A stretch of 35,948 bases of DNA, taken from NCBI RefSeq assembly GCF_030698125.1, contig NZ_JAUYNV010000028.1:1-35948 (forward strand), written 5' to 3'. The DNA comes from Methyloversatilis sp. (GTDB lineage: Bacteria > Pseudomonadota > Gammaproteobacteria > Burkholderiales > Rhodocyclaceae). Shown piece after piece: positions 28,301 to 35,764 of the stretch (position 1 is its first letter; each line of letters begins with the position of its first letter). The notes under the pieces were generated by a model that was not told where the DNA came from, made no database searches, and saw only the letters and a list, made by a program, of their open reading frames with translations. Made by a program: the position numbers and the translations under genes.

Positions 28301-28417
28301 GAAGGCATCGACCGACAGTTTGCGCGCGGCGTCCAGGCCGAACGCCAGCAGACACAGCGCAATGACGACAATCACGAGGCGCTGTTTGAGCGCCCCGCGT
28401 ACAAGAGCTTCAATCAT
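25316..28417 (-). CDS. HME-type RND metal-efflux pump (CzcA/CusA family), cluster 2
   Basis: The 1033-residue inner-membrane pump is of full length, with SVDAFPDVTNVQVQI, the ITVPVEIGMTGLPGLEEM porter segment and GIAVLNGVVLVSYIRNL in the second half. Helix 4 carries AIGLMVDGSVVVVEN with D412 and E419; as in cluster 1, the first CzcA-type Asp (DFG) is Ala. A Met-rich patch (GGIVMMMAGGNAK) lies in the first periplasmic loop. It is distant from the cluster 1 pump, so the clusters are not a recent duplication. Substrate not determined. Confidence 0.95.
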   Translation of the reverse strand: MIEALVRGALKQRLVIVVIALCLLAFGLDAARKLSVDAFPDVTNVQVQIATDAPGRSPEEVERFITVPVEIGMTGLPGLEEMRSLNKPGLSLITLVFTDKTDLYFARQLVMERLLEVRERMPAGVVPVLGPVSTGLGEVYQYTLVKPDDGDRELTQAELTERRTAQDWVVRPLLRSTTGVAEINSQGGYVKQYKVLVNPDRLRHYGLTVKDVYEALARNNANAGGGILPQNAEQYLIRGVGLVQNLEDIRLIVVKEVGGTPVYIRDVAEVAFGHAVRVGAVVKNGTTEAVGGIVMMMAGGNAKAVVSDIKKKVAEINDRNMLPGGLKIEPYYDRSELVDAALATVIKVLIEGVIFVVIVLYLFLGDMRSSIIVIATLVITPLVTFIVMNQVGLSANLMSLGGLAIAIGLMVDGSVVVVENAFERLGHAKEEGESRIRVILSAVMEVATPVIFGIGIIILVFLPLMTLQGMEGKMFAPLAYTIAIALFVSLVLSLTLTPVLSSYLLKGGADHDTWLIRTLKKPYLPMLSWAVANSRKTVSLAVLAFVGAVAMLPFLGTAFIPEMKEGSVVPAMDRVPNISLEESLKMEREAMRLVMEVPGVKSAVSGVGRGESPADPQSQNESTPIVSLKPRDEWPEGWTQETIQDAMREKLAALPGVNIIIAQPISDRVDEMVTGVRADVAVKIFGYDLDTLRDKGAEIARVARTVPGASEIKIERVTGQQYLTIEIDRRTIARHGLNVADINDLIEAAIGGRHVTDVFEGERRFAAVVRLPERFRDNIEAISNMLITTPDGAQLPLSSLASIDVRDGPAQISRETGKRRIVIGINVANRDLGGFVAELQQKVGAEVELPEGYYFEWGGQFQNMERALGHLSIIVPITVAAIFFLLFLLFGSVRFATLIITVLPFASIGGVIGLFISGEYLSVPASVGFIALWGIAVLNGVVLVSYIRNLRNEGMELMQAVVHGAKMRFRPVMMTATVATLGLVPFLFATGPGSEVQRPLAIVVIGGLITCTLLTLVVVPALYTWFDDKPYEA

Positions 28418-28465
28418 GTTTCATCCAATCCGGTAGCGAGTGGGGACAAGGCGGCGAAGACGGCA

Positions 28466-29620
28466 TCAATCCGTTTCCTTGCGCTTGCGCTCGTTGTTCA
28501 GATGGAAGGCACCGTCGACCACGATGCGCTGCCCTTCGGTCAGCCCGGACATCACCGGCCGCACCTCGCCGATCGCCTGGCCGAGCTTGACCGGCGTCAT
28601 GCGGTACTGGCCCGGGGCCACTTCGACGAACACCTGGTCGTTGTCGCTTTCGCGCACCACCGCCTTGCCCGGCACGGCGAGTCGTCTGGTCGGGCGGGTT
28701 TCGATCAATACGGTGGCCAGCATGGCGGGCTTGAGCGAGCGGTCGCTGTTGTCGAGTTCGCTGCGCACGGTGACGGTGCGGGTGACCGGATCGACGATGT
28801 CGGCGATGTAGATCAGCTTGGCGGTGAGCTGCTGGCCGAGCGACGGAATTTCGACCTGGATGTTCTGGCCCGCCTGCACCTGACCGGCCTGCTGCTCCGG
28901 CACTTCGGCTTCGACCCACACGCGCGACAGGTCGGCGATGGAAAACAGCACTTCGCTCGGCTGCACCACCTGACCCTGGGTGACCTTGCGCTCGACCACG
29001 GTGCCCGCCATCGTCGCGACGACCGGCGATACCGAATTGATGGCGCCGGTTTCGGTCAGCTTGTCGAGCGCCCGCTGGCTGACGCCGAGCACGCGCAGCT
29101 GGTCGGCTGCGGCACGCTGTTCGGACTGCGAAATGGCCAGCTCGCTCTCGCGCCGCTGCAGCTCGGCGCTGCCGATCACGTCGGCATCGAGCAGCTGGCG
29201 GGCGCGCTCGACGCTGCGCTGGTTCAGCTGCGCCTGGGCGCGTGCCTTCATGTAGGAAAGCTGGGCGGCGCCCAGTTCGGTGCTGTTGAGCACCGCCAGC
29301 GTCTGACCGACCTTCACCTGCTGGCCCAGCACGGCCTGCAGTTCGCTGATGCGGCCGGTGACGGTGGCACCGATGCGGGTGATGCGCTGTTCGTCGAAAT
29401 CGACCTGACCGGCCACGCGCAGCATGTCGGACAGTTCGACGCTGGTCACTTCACCCAGCTGGATGATGCGGGTCAGGTTTTCGCCGGCCGACACCAGATT
29501 GGGGTCGGCCGGTGCAGCCGCCCTGGTCGGTTCGGCCTTGTCGGCTTCGCCGCAGCCGGCGAATATCAGGGAAGCGCCAAGCAGGCTGGCGTAGAGCAGC
29601 GGACGGGTGATTGAAGTCAT
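28466..29620 (-). CDS. Membrane-fusion lipoprotein (CzcB-like), RND cluster 2
   Basis: The 384-residue adaptor has a lipobox FAGC (Cys23), the half-lipoyl pair (GRISELQAVLGQQVKVGQTLAVL and ATMAGTVVERKVTQGQVVQ) around a helical hairpin (about 115-185), then a beta-barrel (RVWVEAEVPEQQAGQVQAGQ) and membrane-proximal domain. It lies 48 bp before the pump gene and 55 bp after the outer-membrane factor. No His-rich N-terminus is seen, unlike the cluster 1 adaptor. Confidence 0.93.
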   Translation of the reverse strand: MTSITRPLLYASLLGASLIFAGCGEADKAEPTRAAAPADPNLVSAGENLTRIIQLGEVTSVELSDMLRVAGQVDFDEQRITRIGATVTGRISELQAVLGQQVKVGQTLAVLNSTELGAAQLSYMKARAQAQLNQRSVERARQLLDADVIGSAELQRRESELAISQSEQRAAADQLRVLGVSQRALDKLTETGAINSVSPVVATMAGTVVERKVTQGQVVQPSEVLFSIADLSRVWVEAEVPEQQAGQVQAGQNIQVEIPSLGQQLTAKLIYIADIVDPVTRTVTVRSELDNSDRSLKPAMLATVLIETRPTRRLAVPGKAVVRESDNDQVFVEVAPGQYRMTPVKLGQAIGEVRPVMSGLTEGQRIVVDGAFHLNNERKRKETD

Positions 29621-29675
29621 GTTCGGTCCAGGATCTTGATGATTGGAATGGGTAGCGGAGCGGGCAGGCGGCGCG

Positions 29676-30899
29676 TCAGCGGACGGCGCTGAGCCGCTCG
29701 ATCTCGACCACGGCGGCGCTCAGTTCGTAGCGCGCGCTGATCAGTTCGTTGCGCACCGCGCGGAACACGCGCTGTGCGTCGAGGAAGTCGAGGATGCCGC
29801 GCTCGCCGAACCGGTAGGCGGCTTCGGCCACCTTCAATGCGGCTTCGGCTTCGCGCACGATGCCGGTTTCGAGTGCGCTGACCTGATTGCGTGACAGTTC
29901 GAACTGGCGGTAGGCGGCATCGAGCTGCTGCTGCAGCTGGAACAGCCGGTTGTCCAGCTGCAGGCGGGTGCGCTCGACCTGCGCGCCAGCCTGGGCGATC
30001 TGGCCCTGACGGCGATCGAAGATCGGAATGGTCACGGCGACGCCGATTCGATTGGCGTCGTATTCCGGATCGCGGTCGCGCGCCAGCTTGAGCGACACGT
30101 CCGGCATGCGGCGCAGCTTTTCCAGTTCGCGCTGCTCGGTGAAGCGATCGATCTCGGCCTTCAGGCGGAAGATTTCCGGGTTGCGCGCCAGCATGTCGTC
30201 GCGCAGCTGACCCAGCGGCGGCAGCTCGGCGTCGCGTTCCAGCTCGCCCTGCAGGTCGAAATCTTCCGGCAGCTGACCGGCAACCAGGGCGCGCAGACGG
30301 GCCTTGGCCTGCACGATGCGCAGCACGGCGGCGTCGGCATTCTTCTGCGCGGTGAGCAGTTCGGTGTCGGCGCGGATCAGTTCATAGCGCGGCGCCTCGC
30401 CGGTATCGACGCGCACTTCGACCCGGTTGCGGATCGAGCGCGCCAGCTCCAGATCTTCCTGCGCGGCGCGCAGCTCATCCTGATAACGGATGACCAGGTA
30501 GTAGTTCTGCTTCAGCTGCGCCAGCAGGTCGATTTCGAACGACTGCACGCCGGACTGCGCCGACAGTACGCCGGCCTCGGCCACACGCAGCCGGGCATCG
30601 CGCTGCGAGGGGTAATCAAAGCGCTGCGACAGGGCTATCGTGCCGAGCGAACCGGGCGCGAGATTGGGGCCGCGCGAGTTCCGGTCGCCGCCCATCACTT
30701 CCAGTTCGGGATTGGGATAGGCGCGCGCGGTAATGGTGTCGGCGCGGCTGACGTCGACATCGGCCCGCGCGGCGCCCAGCGAAGGGTTCGATTCCAGCGC
30801 CAGCGCCTTCAGTTGTTCCAGCGTGTAAGGCTCGGCGGCGTGAGCCACCTGCACGCAAAGGCCGATGACGGCCAGCAAGGCAATTGCTTTTGTTTTCAT
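29676..30899 (-). CDS. Outer-membrane factor (TolC/CzcC family), RND cluster 2
   Basis: The 407-residue protein starts at the ATG at 30899, giving a clean signal peptide (MKTKAIALLAVIGLCVQVAHA); the frame opens 35 codons earlier without a signal. It has EPYTLEQLKALALESNPSLGAARADV, ITARAYPNPELEVMGGDRN, long coiled-coil stretches, and the second OEP repeat with GVAVTIPIFDRRQGQIAQA, all typical of CzcC proteins. It forms the outer-membrane exit duct. Confidence 0.93.
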   Translation of the reverse strand: MKTKAIALLAVIGLCVQVAHAAEPYTLEQLKALALESNPSLGAARADVDVSRADTITARAYPNPELEVMGGDRNSRGPNLAPGSLGTIALSQRFDYPSQRDARLRVAEAGVLSAQSGVQSFEIDLLAQLKQNYYLVIRYQDELRAAQEDLELARSIRNRVEVRVDTGEAPRYELIRADTELLTAQKNADAAVLRIVQAKARLRALVAGQLPEDFDLQGELERDAELPPLGQLRDDMLARNPEIFRLKAEIDRFTEQRELEKLRRMPDVSLKLARDRDPEYDANRIGVAVTIPIFDRRQGQIAQAGAQVERTRLQLDNRLFQLQQQLDAAYRQFELSRNQVSALETGIVREAEAALKVAEAAYRFGERGILDFLDAQRVFRAVRNELISARYELSAAVVEIERLSAVR

Positions 30900-30977
30900 G
30901 GATCTGCGTAGTGTTTTCAATGGACAGGACTGGCTGCGTGCACGTCCGGCCACGCAGCGCTGAAACGGTCTGGAGCA

Positions 30978-30992
30978 CCGGGCGAGGCCCGG
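30978..30992 (-). terminator. GC hairpin between the CzcI-like and outer-membrane factor genes of cluster 2
   Basis: CCGGGC and GCCCGG pair across a 3-nt loop, next to a GGCGCC...GGCGCC palindrome (about 30998-31014). No U-run follows. It occupies the same operon position as the hairpin at 17202-17224 in cluster 1, so attenuation or mRNA processing is possible. Confidence 0.3.
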
Positions 30993-31016
30993 GCGAGGCG
31001 CCACGAGGGCGCCCGA

Positions 31017-31352
31017 TCAGGCGAGCCGGGGCGGCCGCAACAGAACCTGGGCCGGTTCCGGCTGCTGCAGTGAGAACACTTCGCTGTCCAGCGCGGGGCG
31101 CGCAGAGAAGGACCGGCCGGGGATGACATGGGCCGCGACCGGATCGGTCGGGTCGCCCGCGATACTGAGAAAATGGATCAGCGCGCTGTGCGGATCGAGC
31201 GGCACATCGAGCGATGCTTCGACGCCGGCGCATGTTTCGCACCCGAACGGTGCATCAAAACCGTCGTCAACGGCGGTATCGGCGCTCGTCCAGAGCGACG
31301 ACAGCGCGATCAACATCAAGCCGATGAACAGCAGCGTACGTGCGAGAACCAT
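31017..31352 (-). CDS. CzcI-like exported protein heading RND cluster 2
   Basis: The ATG at 31352 has a GGAGG ribosome site and gives 111 residues: a signal-like N-terminus (MVLARTLLFIGLMLIALSSLW), a Cys pair (CETC), an acidic stretch and a C-terminus EPAQVLLRPPRLA. An upstream in-frame Met would lose the signal peptide. The size, export signal and final RPPR motif match the first gene of cluster 1, although the His-rich segment is absent. Assignment as CzcI-like rests on position and pattern. Confidence 0.7.
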   Translation of the reverse strand: MVLARTLLFIGLMLIALSSLWTSADTAVDDGFDAPFGCETCAGVEASLDVPLDPHSALIHFLSIAGDPTDPVAAHVIPGRSFSARPALDSEVFSLQQPEPAQVLLRPPRLA

Positions 31353-31408
31353 AGCGGCCTCCGAGTCGTGGCGTCGGTCAAAAGTTCCTTCCTCCTGGCG
31401 CGCCGCGG

Positions 31409-31438
31409 ATTTTGCAGTGCACCACAATACAGCATCAA
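31409..31438 (-). promoter_or_regulatory. Possible promoter of RND cluster 2
   Basis: On the minus strand TTGATG (31438-31433), an 18-nt spacer and CAAAAT (31414-31409) give a moderate sigma-70 match 57 nt before the CzcI-like start. No convincing operator is seen. The 159-bp spacer to dacA holds no other clear element; an extended -10 like TGCTAAACT is present for the dacA direction. Confidence 0.3.
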
Positions 31439-31511
31439 GCACCATCCATGCCGGTCATCCGGCGGGCTTTGCTAAACTATGTCAGCTGTTCTCCCACACC
31501 GGTAAACCTAC

Positions 31512-32657
31512 ATGCTGAAGTTGTTGCGCTGCACTGCCTTCGTTCTCCCCGTCCTGAGCGTGCTGATGCCGTCTCCCGCCCTGGCAGACCTCATTCCGCC
31601 GCCGCAGCCGAATGCGAAGGCCTGGCTGCTGGTCGACCACGAATCCGGCACCGTCATGGCCGAATCGCGGCCGGACGACCAGGTCGAGCCCGCTTCGCTG
31701 ACCAAGCTGATGACGGCCTATCTGACTTTCAAGGCCCTCAAGACCGGCCAGCTCAAACCCGACCAGACCGTGCCGGTCAGCGTGAAGGCCTGGAAGACCG
31801 GCGGCTCGAAAATGTTCATCGCGCCGGATCGCCCGGTCACCGTCGAAGAACTGCTCAAAGGCATGATCATCCAGTCCGGCAATGACGCCTGTGTTGCACT
31901 GGCCGAAGTCATCGCCGGTTCGGAAGAAGCGTTCGCGCAGATGATGACGCGCGAGGCGCAGCGCCTCGGCATGACGGGTACGCAGTATCGCAACGCCAAC
32001 GGCCTGACGGAAGCCGGACATTTCACGACCGCACGCGACCTGTCGCTGCTGGCGCGCGCGCTGATCCGCGACTTTCCGGATTACTACGGGCTGTATTCGA
32101 CGCTCGACTACACCTACAACAACATCAAGCAGGGCAACCGCAACCGCCTGCTGACGATCGACCCCAGTGTGGATGGCCTGAAGACCGGCTTCACCGATGC
32201 CGCCGGCTGGTGCCTGGTGTCGTCGGCGAAGCGCGACGGACGGCGCGTGGTGTCGGTGCTGCTCGGCGCGCCGAACGAGAGCGGCCGCATCGAATCGTCC
32301 CGCGCGCTGCTGAACTACGGCTTCAACGCCTATGAGAATGCGAAGCTCGCGGCCGCCGGCGAGGCGCTCGGCCAGCCCGCTGTATACAAGGGTGCAACGG
32401 CGCAGGTCACCGTCGGCCCGGCCAGCGACGTGGTGCTGACGCTGCCGCGCGGCCAGGCCGCCAAGGCCACGCGCGACATCGTGCTGAACACACCGGTGAT
32501 CGCGCCGGTCGCCGTCGGCCAGCAACTGGGCACGATGAAGCTGCTGCTCGACGGCCAGCCGGTCGGCGAAGTGGCGCTGGTGGCGCAGACGGCGGTCGAG
32601 GAAGGCGGCTTCTTCCGCCGCATCTGGGACACGATACGACTGTGGTTCGGCTGGTGA
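31512..32657 (+). CDS. dacA: D-alanyl-D-alanine carboxypeptidase (PBP5/6 family)
   Basis: The enzyme trims the terminal D-Ala from peptidoglycan pentapeptides in the periplasm. The 381-residue protein has a signal peptide ending ALA, catalytic S62-x-x-K65 (ASLTKLM), S122-G-N (QSGNDACV), K224-T-G (LKTGFTDAAGWC), a PBP5 C-terminal beta domain and a C-terminal amphipathic anchor (FFRRIWDTIRLWFGW). The symbol follows E. coli synteny (rlpA-dacA-ybeD-lipB); dacC is equally possible by similarity. It heads the dacA-ybeD-lipB block. Confidence 0.95.
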   Translation: MLKLLRCTAFVLPVLSVLMPSPALADLIPPPQPNAKAWLLVDHESGTVMAESRPDDQVEPASLTKLMTAYLTFKALKTGQLKPDQTVPVSVKAWKTGGSKMFIAPDRPVTVEELLKGMIIQSGNDACVALAEVIAGSEEAFAQMMTREAQRLGMTGTQYRNANGLTEAGHFTTARDLSLLARALIRDFPDYYGLYSTLDYTYNNIKQGNRNRLLTIDPSVDGLKTGFTDAAGWCLVSSAKRDGRRVVSVLLGAPNESGRIESSRALLNYGFNAYENAKLAAAGEALGQPAVYKGATAQVTVGPASDVVLTLPRGQAAKATRDIVLNTPVIAPVAVGQQLGTMKLLLDGQPVGEVALVAQTAVEEGGFFRRIWDTIRLWFGW

Positions 32658-32666
32658 CGCGCTGAC

Positions 32667-32927
32667 ATGACCGACAGCCTGCTCGAATTTCCGACCGACT
32701 TTCCGCTGAAGATCATGGGCGAGCGCCATGACGACTTCGCGCAGGAAATGGTCGATGTGGTGCTGCGCCACGCGCCGGACTTCGTGCCGGCCAGCCTCGA
32801 AATGCGGCCGTCGTCGGGCGGGCGCTACATCAGCCTCACCGCGACCATCCGCGCCACGTCGCGCGAACAGCTCGACGCGCTGTACCGCGAACTGAGCAGC
32901 CACCCGATGGTGAAAGTGGTGCTGTGA
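32667..32927 (+). CDS. ybeD: DUF493 (YbeD) family protein
   Basis: The 86-residue protein has the ACT-like DUF493 pattern: LLEFPTDFPLKIMGERHDDF, then SSGGRYISLTATIRATSREQLDALYREL and SHPMVKVVL. It is almost always next to lipB, as here, where its end overlaps the lipB GTG by 4 bp. A regulatory role in lipoate metabolism has been suggested for the family but is unproven. Confidence 0.93.
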   Translation: MTDSLLEFPTDFPLKIMGERHDDFAQEMVDVVLRHAPDFVPASLEMRPSSGGRYISLTATIRATSREQLDALYRELSSHPMVKVVL

Positions 32928-33547
32928 CCGCACAGGTCGTGCCGCTCGGACGGGCCGGCTACCGCGAGGTGTTCGACGCGATGAAGGCGTACAACGCACG
33001 CGCCGCAGCCGAACACCTGCCGGACCAGTTCTGGCAGGTCGAACACCCGCCGGTATTCACGCTCGGGCTGGCCGGCAAGCGCGAACACCTGCTGCACGAC
33101 ATCGGCGTGCCGGTGGTCGAATCCGACCGCGGCGGCCAGATCACCTACCACGGCCCCGGCCAGGTCGTGATCTACACGCTGCTCGATCTGAAACGCGCCG
33201 GCCTCGGCGTGCGCGAACTGGTCAGCCGCATCGAGCAGGCGGTCATCGACCTGCTGGCCGGCCACGGCATCGAGGCCCGGCGGCGTGCCGGCGCACCCGG
33301 CGTCTATGTCGGCCCGGCCGGTGACGACGCCAAGATCGCCGCGCTCGGCCTGCGCGTGAAGCACGGCCACACCTATCACGGCGTGTCGCTCAACGTCGAC
33401 ATGGATCTTTCACCGTTTGCCGCGATCAACCCGTGCGGCTACAGTGGATTGCGCGTGACACAGACGCGCGACCTCGGCATCGATCTCCCACCGGAGGCGA
33501 TCTGCCGGCAACTGACCGACGCGCTACAGCGCGCCCTCTATGGATGA
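32924..33547 (+). CDS. lipB: Octanoyl-ACP:protein N-octanoyltransferase LipB
   Basis: LipB moves octanoate from ACP to lipoyl domains, the first step of lipoate synthesis; LipA then inserts sulfur. The 207-residue protein has DRGGQITYHGPGQVVIYTL, K137 (DDAKIAALGLRVKHG), HTYHGVSLNVDMDL and the catalytic C171 (NPCGYSGLRVTQ). The start is GTG overlapping the ybeD stop. The usual next gene, lipA, lies 1,074 bp on. Confidence 0.97.
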   Translation: MTAQVVPLGRAGYREVFDAMKAYNARAAAEHLPDQFWQVEHPPVFTLGLAGKREHLLHDIGVPVVESDRGGQITYHGPGQVVIYTLLDLKRAGLGVRELVSRIEQAVIDLLAGHGIEARRRAGAPGVYVGPAGDDAKIAALGLRVKHGHTYHGVSLNVDMDLSPFAAINPCGYSGLRVTQTRDLGIDLPPEAICRQLTDALQRALYG

Positions 33548-33600
33548 GTCAGGGCGCTGGCTAGAACTGACAACCCGAGCACACCGTCAGGAACCATCCC

Positions 33601-33945
33601 ATGACCGACCCGCTCTCGTTGGAAACCCTTGTTTCAGAGTTCTCGGAAGATGCCGAGGCATGGGTATTGAAGGAGGCGACTTCTGAACAGTACCTTGCCA
33701 TTCCTCACCCTGCGTATCCCGGTCGCAGGCCACTTCACTTCTTCATGAGCAAGAGCGATGCCGAAGTCATACTGGTCGAAGTTCTCGATGTGAATCCGGG
33801 GTTGCGCAGCAGGGATATTTTTGCGCACAAGGTAAGGCTGCTTGAAGCTGTCCGCGCTATTGCTGAAAAGCCGGTTGCGGGTGGTATCGATGGATTTGTC
33901 GTCCACTCTCCCAATGAGGTTTACGAATTCCTTCGACAATCGTAG
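33601..33945 (+). CDS. Unknown 114-residue protein between lipB and lipA
   Basis: The product (MTDPLSLETLVSEFSEDAEAW...) is soluble, without signal or membrane helices, and looks like a compact alpha/beta domain (HFFMSKSDAEVILVEVLDVNPG, VVHSPNEVYEFLRQ). The gene is clearly more AT-rich and uses codons such as GTT, ATT and GAA more than its neighbours, suggesting recent acquisition together with the following toxin-antitoxin pair. I do not recognise the family. Confidence 0.65.
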   Translation: MTDPLSLETLVSEFSEDAEAWVLKEATSEQYLAIPHPAYPGRRPLHFFMSKSDAEVILVEVLDVNPGLRSRDIFAHKVRLLEAVRAIAEKPVAGGIDGFVVHSPNEVYEFLRQS

Positions 33946-34065
33946 TTCCCGGCTGACACGCGGCCGAATACGACTGACCTGGGCTTGCGAGCTTTGTGAG
34001 CTGTTGATCGGTAAGATTTGGCTGCATGACGATTTGATCAGCGTGATTTATGTGAGGTGCGCGTG

Positions 34066-34290
34066 ATGACAACATCCGTTGAAGTGCTCGAAGCAGAGTT
34101 TCTGCGGCTCTCGGTACCTGACCGGGCACGATTTCTCGACCGGGTCATCGCTCGGCTGGATGCCGACAAGTTGCTCGATGAAGCATGGGACCGTCTGGCG
34201 GCCAATCGTCAGGCCGAATTTGAGAGCGGCGCGGCGCGGTCGATACCCGGGCCGGAATTTCTGGATCAGTTGCGCTCGGAACTGCTTTGA
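34066..34290 (+). CDS. Addiction-module antitoxin (TIGR02574-like)
   Basis: The 74-residue protein (MTTSVEVLEAEFLRLSVPDRARFLDRVIARLD) has the helical pattern of small addiction-module antitoxins: 'LSxxERAxLxxxLxxxLD' followed by an acidic AWDRLAANRQAEFESGAA stretch and the PGPEFLDQLRSEL C-terminus. The ATG at 34066 follows a GAGG ribosome site; in-frame GTGs just upstream are less likely. It overlaps the toxin gene by 4 bp, which is typical for such pairs. Confidence 0.85.
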   Translation: MTTSVEVLEAEFLRLSVPDRARFLDRVIARLDADKLLDEAWDRLAANRQAEFESGAARSIPGPEFLDQLRSELL

Positions 34291-34580
34291 CGTATTCGCT
34301 GCACGGCGGCGCTGCGGCCGATGTTGCCGCGGCAGCAGGTTTCTACCGTCGTGAAGGCGGGAAGGCGCTTGCCGCGCGGTTCATCAGTGAATTCGGACGC
34401 GTCGCGGAATTGCTTGCCGGCAATCCGGGGCTTGGAACACCGACAGAGGGAGGCAGGCGCTGGTTTTCGCTCTACCAGTTTCCGTACGCCCTCATTTATG
34501 TTGAAGAGGACAAGGGTATTCACATACTTGTTGTACGCCACCAGAATCGCGATCCCGGCCACGGCGACGAACGCCGCTGA
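34287..34580 (+). CDS. RelE/ParE-family toxin
   Basis: The 97-residue product (TTG start overlapping the antitoxin stop as TTGA) has the ParE/RelE fold pattern: a helix pair ([27 protein letters not shown]), then [33 protein letters not shown] and [19 protein letters not shown]. ParE toxins of this type usually act on gyrase, RelE types on mRNA; which applies is not clear here. It ends 41 bp before lipA, so lipA may partly depend on this transcript. Confidence 0.88.
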   Translation: MTYSLHGGAAADVAAAAGFYRREGGKALAARFISEFGRVAELLAGNPGLGTPTEGGRRWFSLYQFPYALIYVEEDKGIHILVVRHQNRDPGHGDERR

Positions 34581-34621
34581 AGAACCGGACGAATCCAGCG
34601 CCCAGACGGATACCAACCACC

Positions 34622-35593
34622 ATGACCGACACCACCTACGACCCGACCCACAAACAGAAGGGTTCGCTGAAGACCGCCCGCATCCCGATCAAGGTGGTGC
34701 CGGCGGAAACGCTGCGCAAGCCGGACTGGATCCGCGTGCGCGCCGCGCGCCCGGACAGCCGCTTCGGAGAGATCAAGCAGATCCTGCGCGAACACGACCT
34801 GCACACGGTATGCGAAGAGGCGAGCTGTCCGAACATCGGCGAGTGCTTCGGCAAGGGCACCGCCACCTTCATGATCATGGGCGACAAGTGCACGCGCCGC
34901 TGCCCGTTCTGCGATGTCGGCCATGGCCGGCCCGACCCGCTGGATGTCGACGAGCCGGAGAAGCTGGCGAAGACCATCGCCGCGATGAAACTCAGTTACG
35001 TGGTGATCACCAGCGTCGACCGCGACGACCTGCGCGACGGCGGCGCCCAGCACTTCGTCGATTGCATCCGCGCAGTGCGCACCCATTCGCCGCGCACCAC
35101 CATCGAAGTGCTGGTACCCGATTTCCGCGGCCGGCTCGACGTCGCGCTGGGCATCCTCAACGCCGCACCGCCGGACGTGATGAACCACAACCTCGAATCG
35201 GTGCCGCGGCTGTACGCCCAGGTGCGGCCGGGCTCGGACTATGCGCATTCGCTGCGCCTGCTGAAGGACTTCCGCGCGCTGCACCCCGAGGTGCCCACCA
35301 AGAGCGGCCTGATGCTCGGCCTGGGCGAAACCGACGAGGAAATCCTGCAGGTGATGCGCGACCTGCGCGCGCACGATGTGCAGATGCTCACGCTGGGCCA
35401 GTACCTGCAACCCTCCGGCGGCCACCTGCCGGTGCTGCGCTACGTGCATCCGGACGGCTTCGCGATGTTCGAACGCGAAGCGAACGCCATGGGCTTCACC
35501 CACGCCGCCTGCGGCCCGATGGTGCGCTCCAGCTACCACGCCGACCAGCAGGCGCATGCCGCCGGTGTAGACATCGGCGGTCTCGGGGCGTAG
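34622..35593 (+). CDS. lipA: Lipoyl synthase LipA (radical SAM)
   Basis: LipA inserts two sulfurs into the octanoyl chain on lipoyl domains. The 323-residue protein has the auxiliary-cluster cysteines C64, C69, C75 ([12 protein letters not shown]), the radical SAM motif C90-x3-C94-x2-C97 (CTRRCPFC), [31 protein letters not shown] and the RSSYHA motif, whose Ser ligates the auxiliary cluster. It completes the lip block after the inserted genes. Confidence 0.98.
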   Translation: MTDTTYDPTHKQKGSLKTARIPIKVVPAETLRKPDWIRVRAARPDSRFGEIKQILREHDLHTVCEEASCPNIGECFGKGTATFMIMGDKCTRRCPFCDVGHGRPDPLDVDEPEKLAKTIAAMKLSYVVITSVDRDDLRDGGAQHFVDCIRAVRTHSPRTTIEVLVPDFRGRLDVALGILNAAPPDVMNHNLESVPRLYAQVRPGSDYAHSLRLLKDFRALHPEVPTKSGLMLGLGETDEEILQVMRDLRAHDVQMLTLGQYLQPSGGHLPVLRYVHPDGFAMFEREANAMGFTHAACGPMVRSSYHADQQAHAAGVDIGGLGA

Positions 35594-35595
35594 TA

Positions 35596-35633
35596 CGGAT
35601 CGCCTGGAGGGGTGTAGCGGGGTTTCGGCGAGC
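35596..35633 (+). repeat. Partial copy of the repeat's 3' part directly after lipA
   Basis: CGGATCGCCTG, a short purine-rich spacer and GGTTTCGGCGAGC recur at 35827-35865 at the end of the second full repeat unit. This copy lacks the GTAGGAGCGG start, so it is a truncated unit 2 bp after the lipA stop. Confidence 0.6.
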
Positions 35634-35651
35634 GCCCCCCGAGCCCGCCCT

Positions 35652-35742
35652 TCGTAGGAGCGGACCCCGTCCGCGATCCCTGCGTTGATCACACGCTGCC
35701 GCTTTTTGAAGAGCGGAATCGCCTGCGAGGCAGGCTCCTGCG
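35652..35742 (+). repeat. REP-like repeat unit 1 of the lipA-downstream array
   Basis: It begins TCGTAGGAGCGGACC, with GCGGAC...GTCCGC as an internal stem, then TGCGTTGATCAC, TGCCGC, TTGAAGA and GGAATCGCCTGCG. It ends with GGCAGGCTCCTGCG, partly complementary to its start. Same family as 2082-2173. Confidence 0.75.
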
Positions 35743-35764
35743 AAAACCGCGACGCTGTTGCCTT

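Noticed and set aside
26885..29614. 909-codon plus-strand frame
   Set aside because: Antisense to the cluster 2 pump and adaptor genes, both complete on the minus strand.
31482..32999. 505-codon minus-strand frame
   Set aside because: Antisense to dacA, ybeD and the lipB start.
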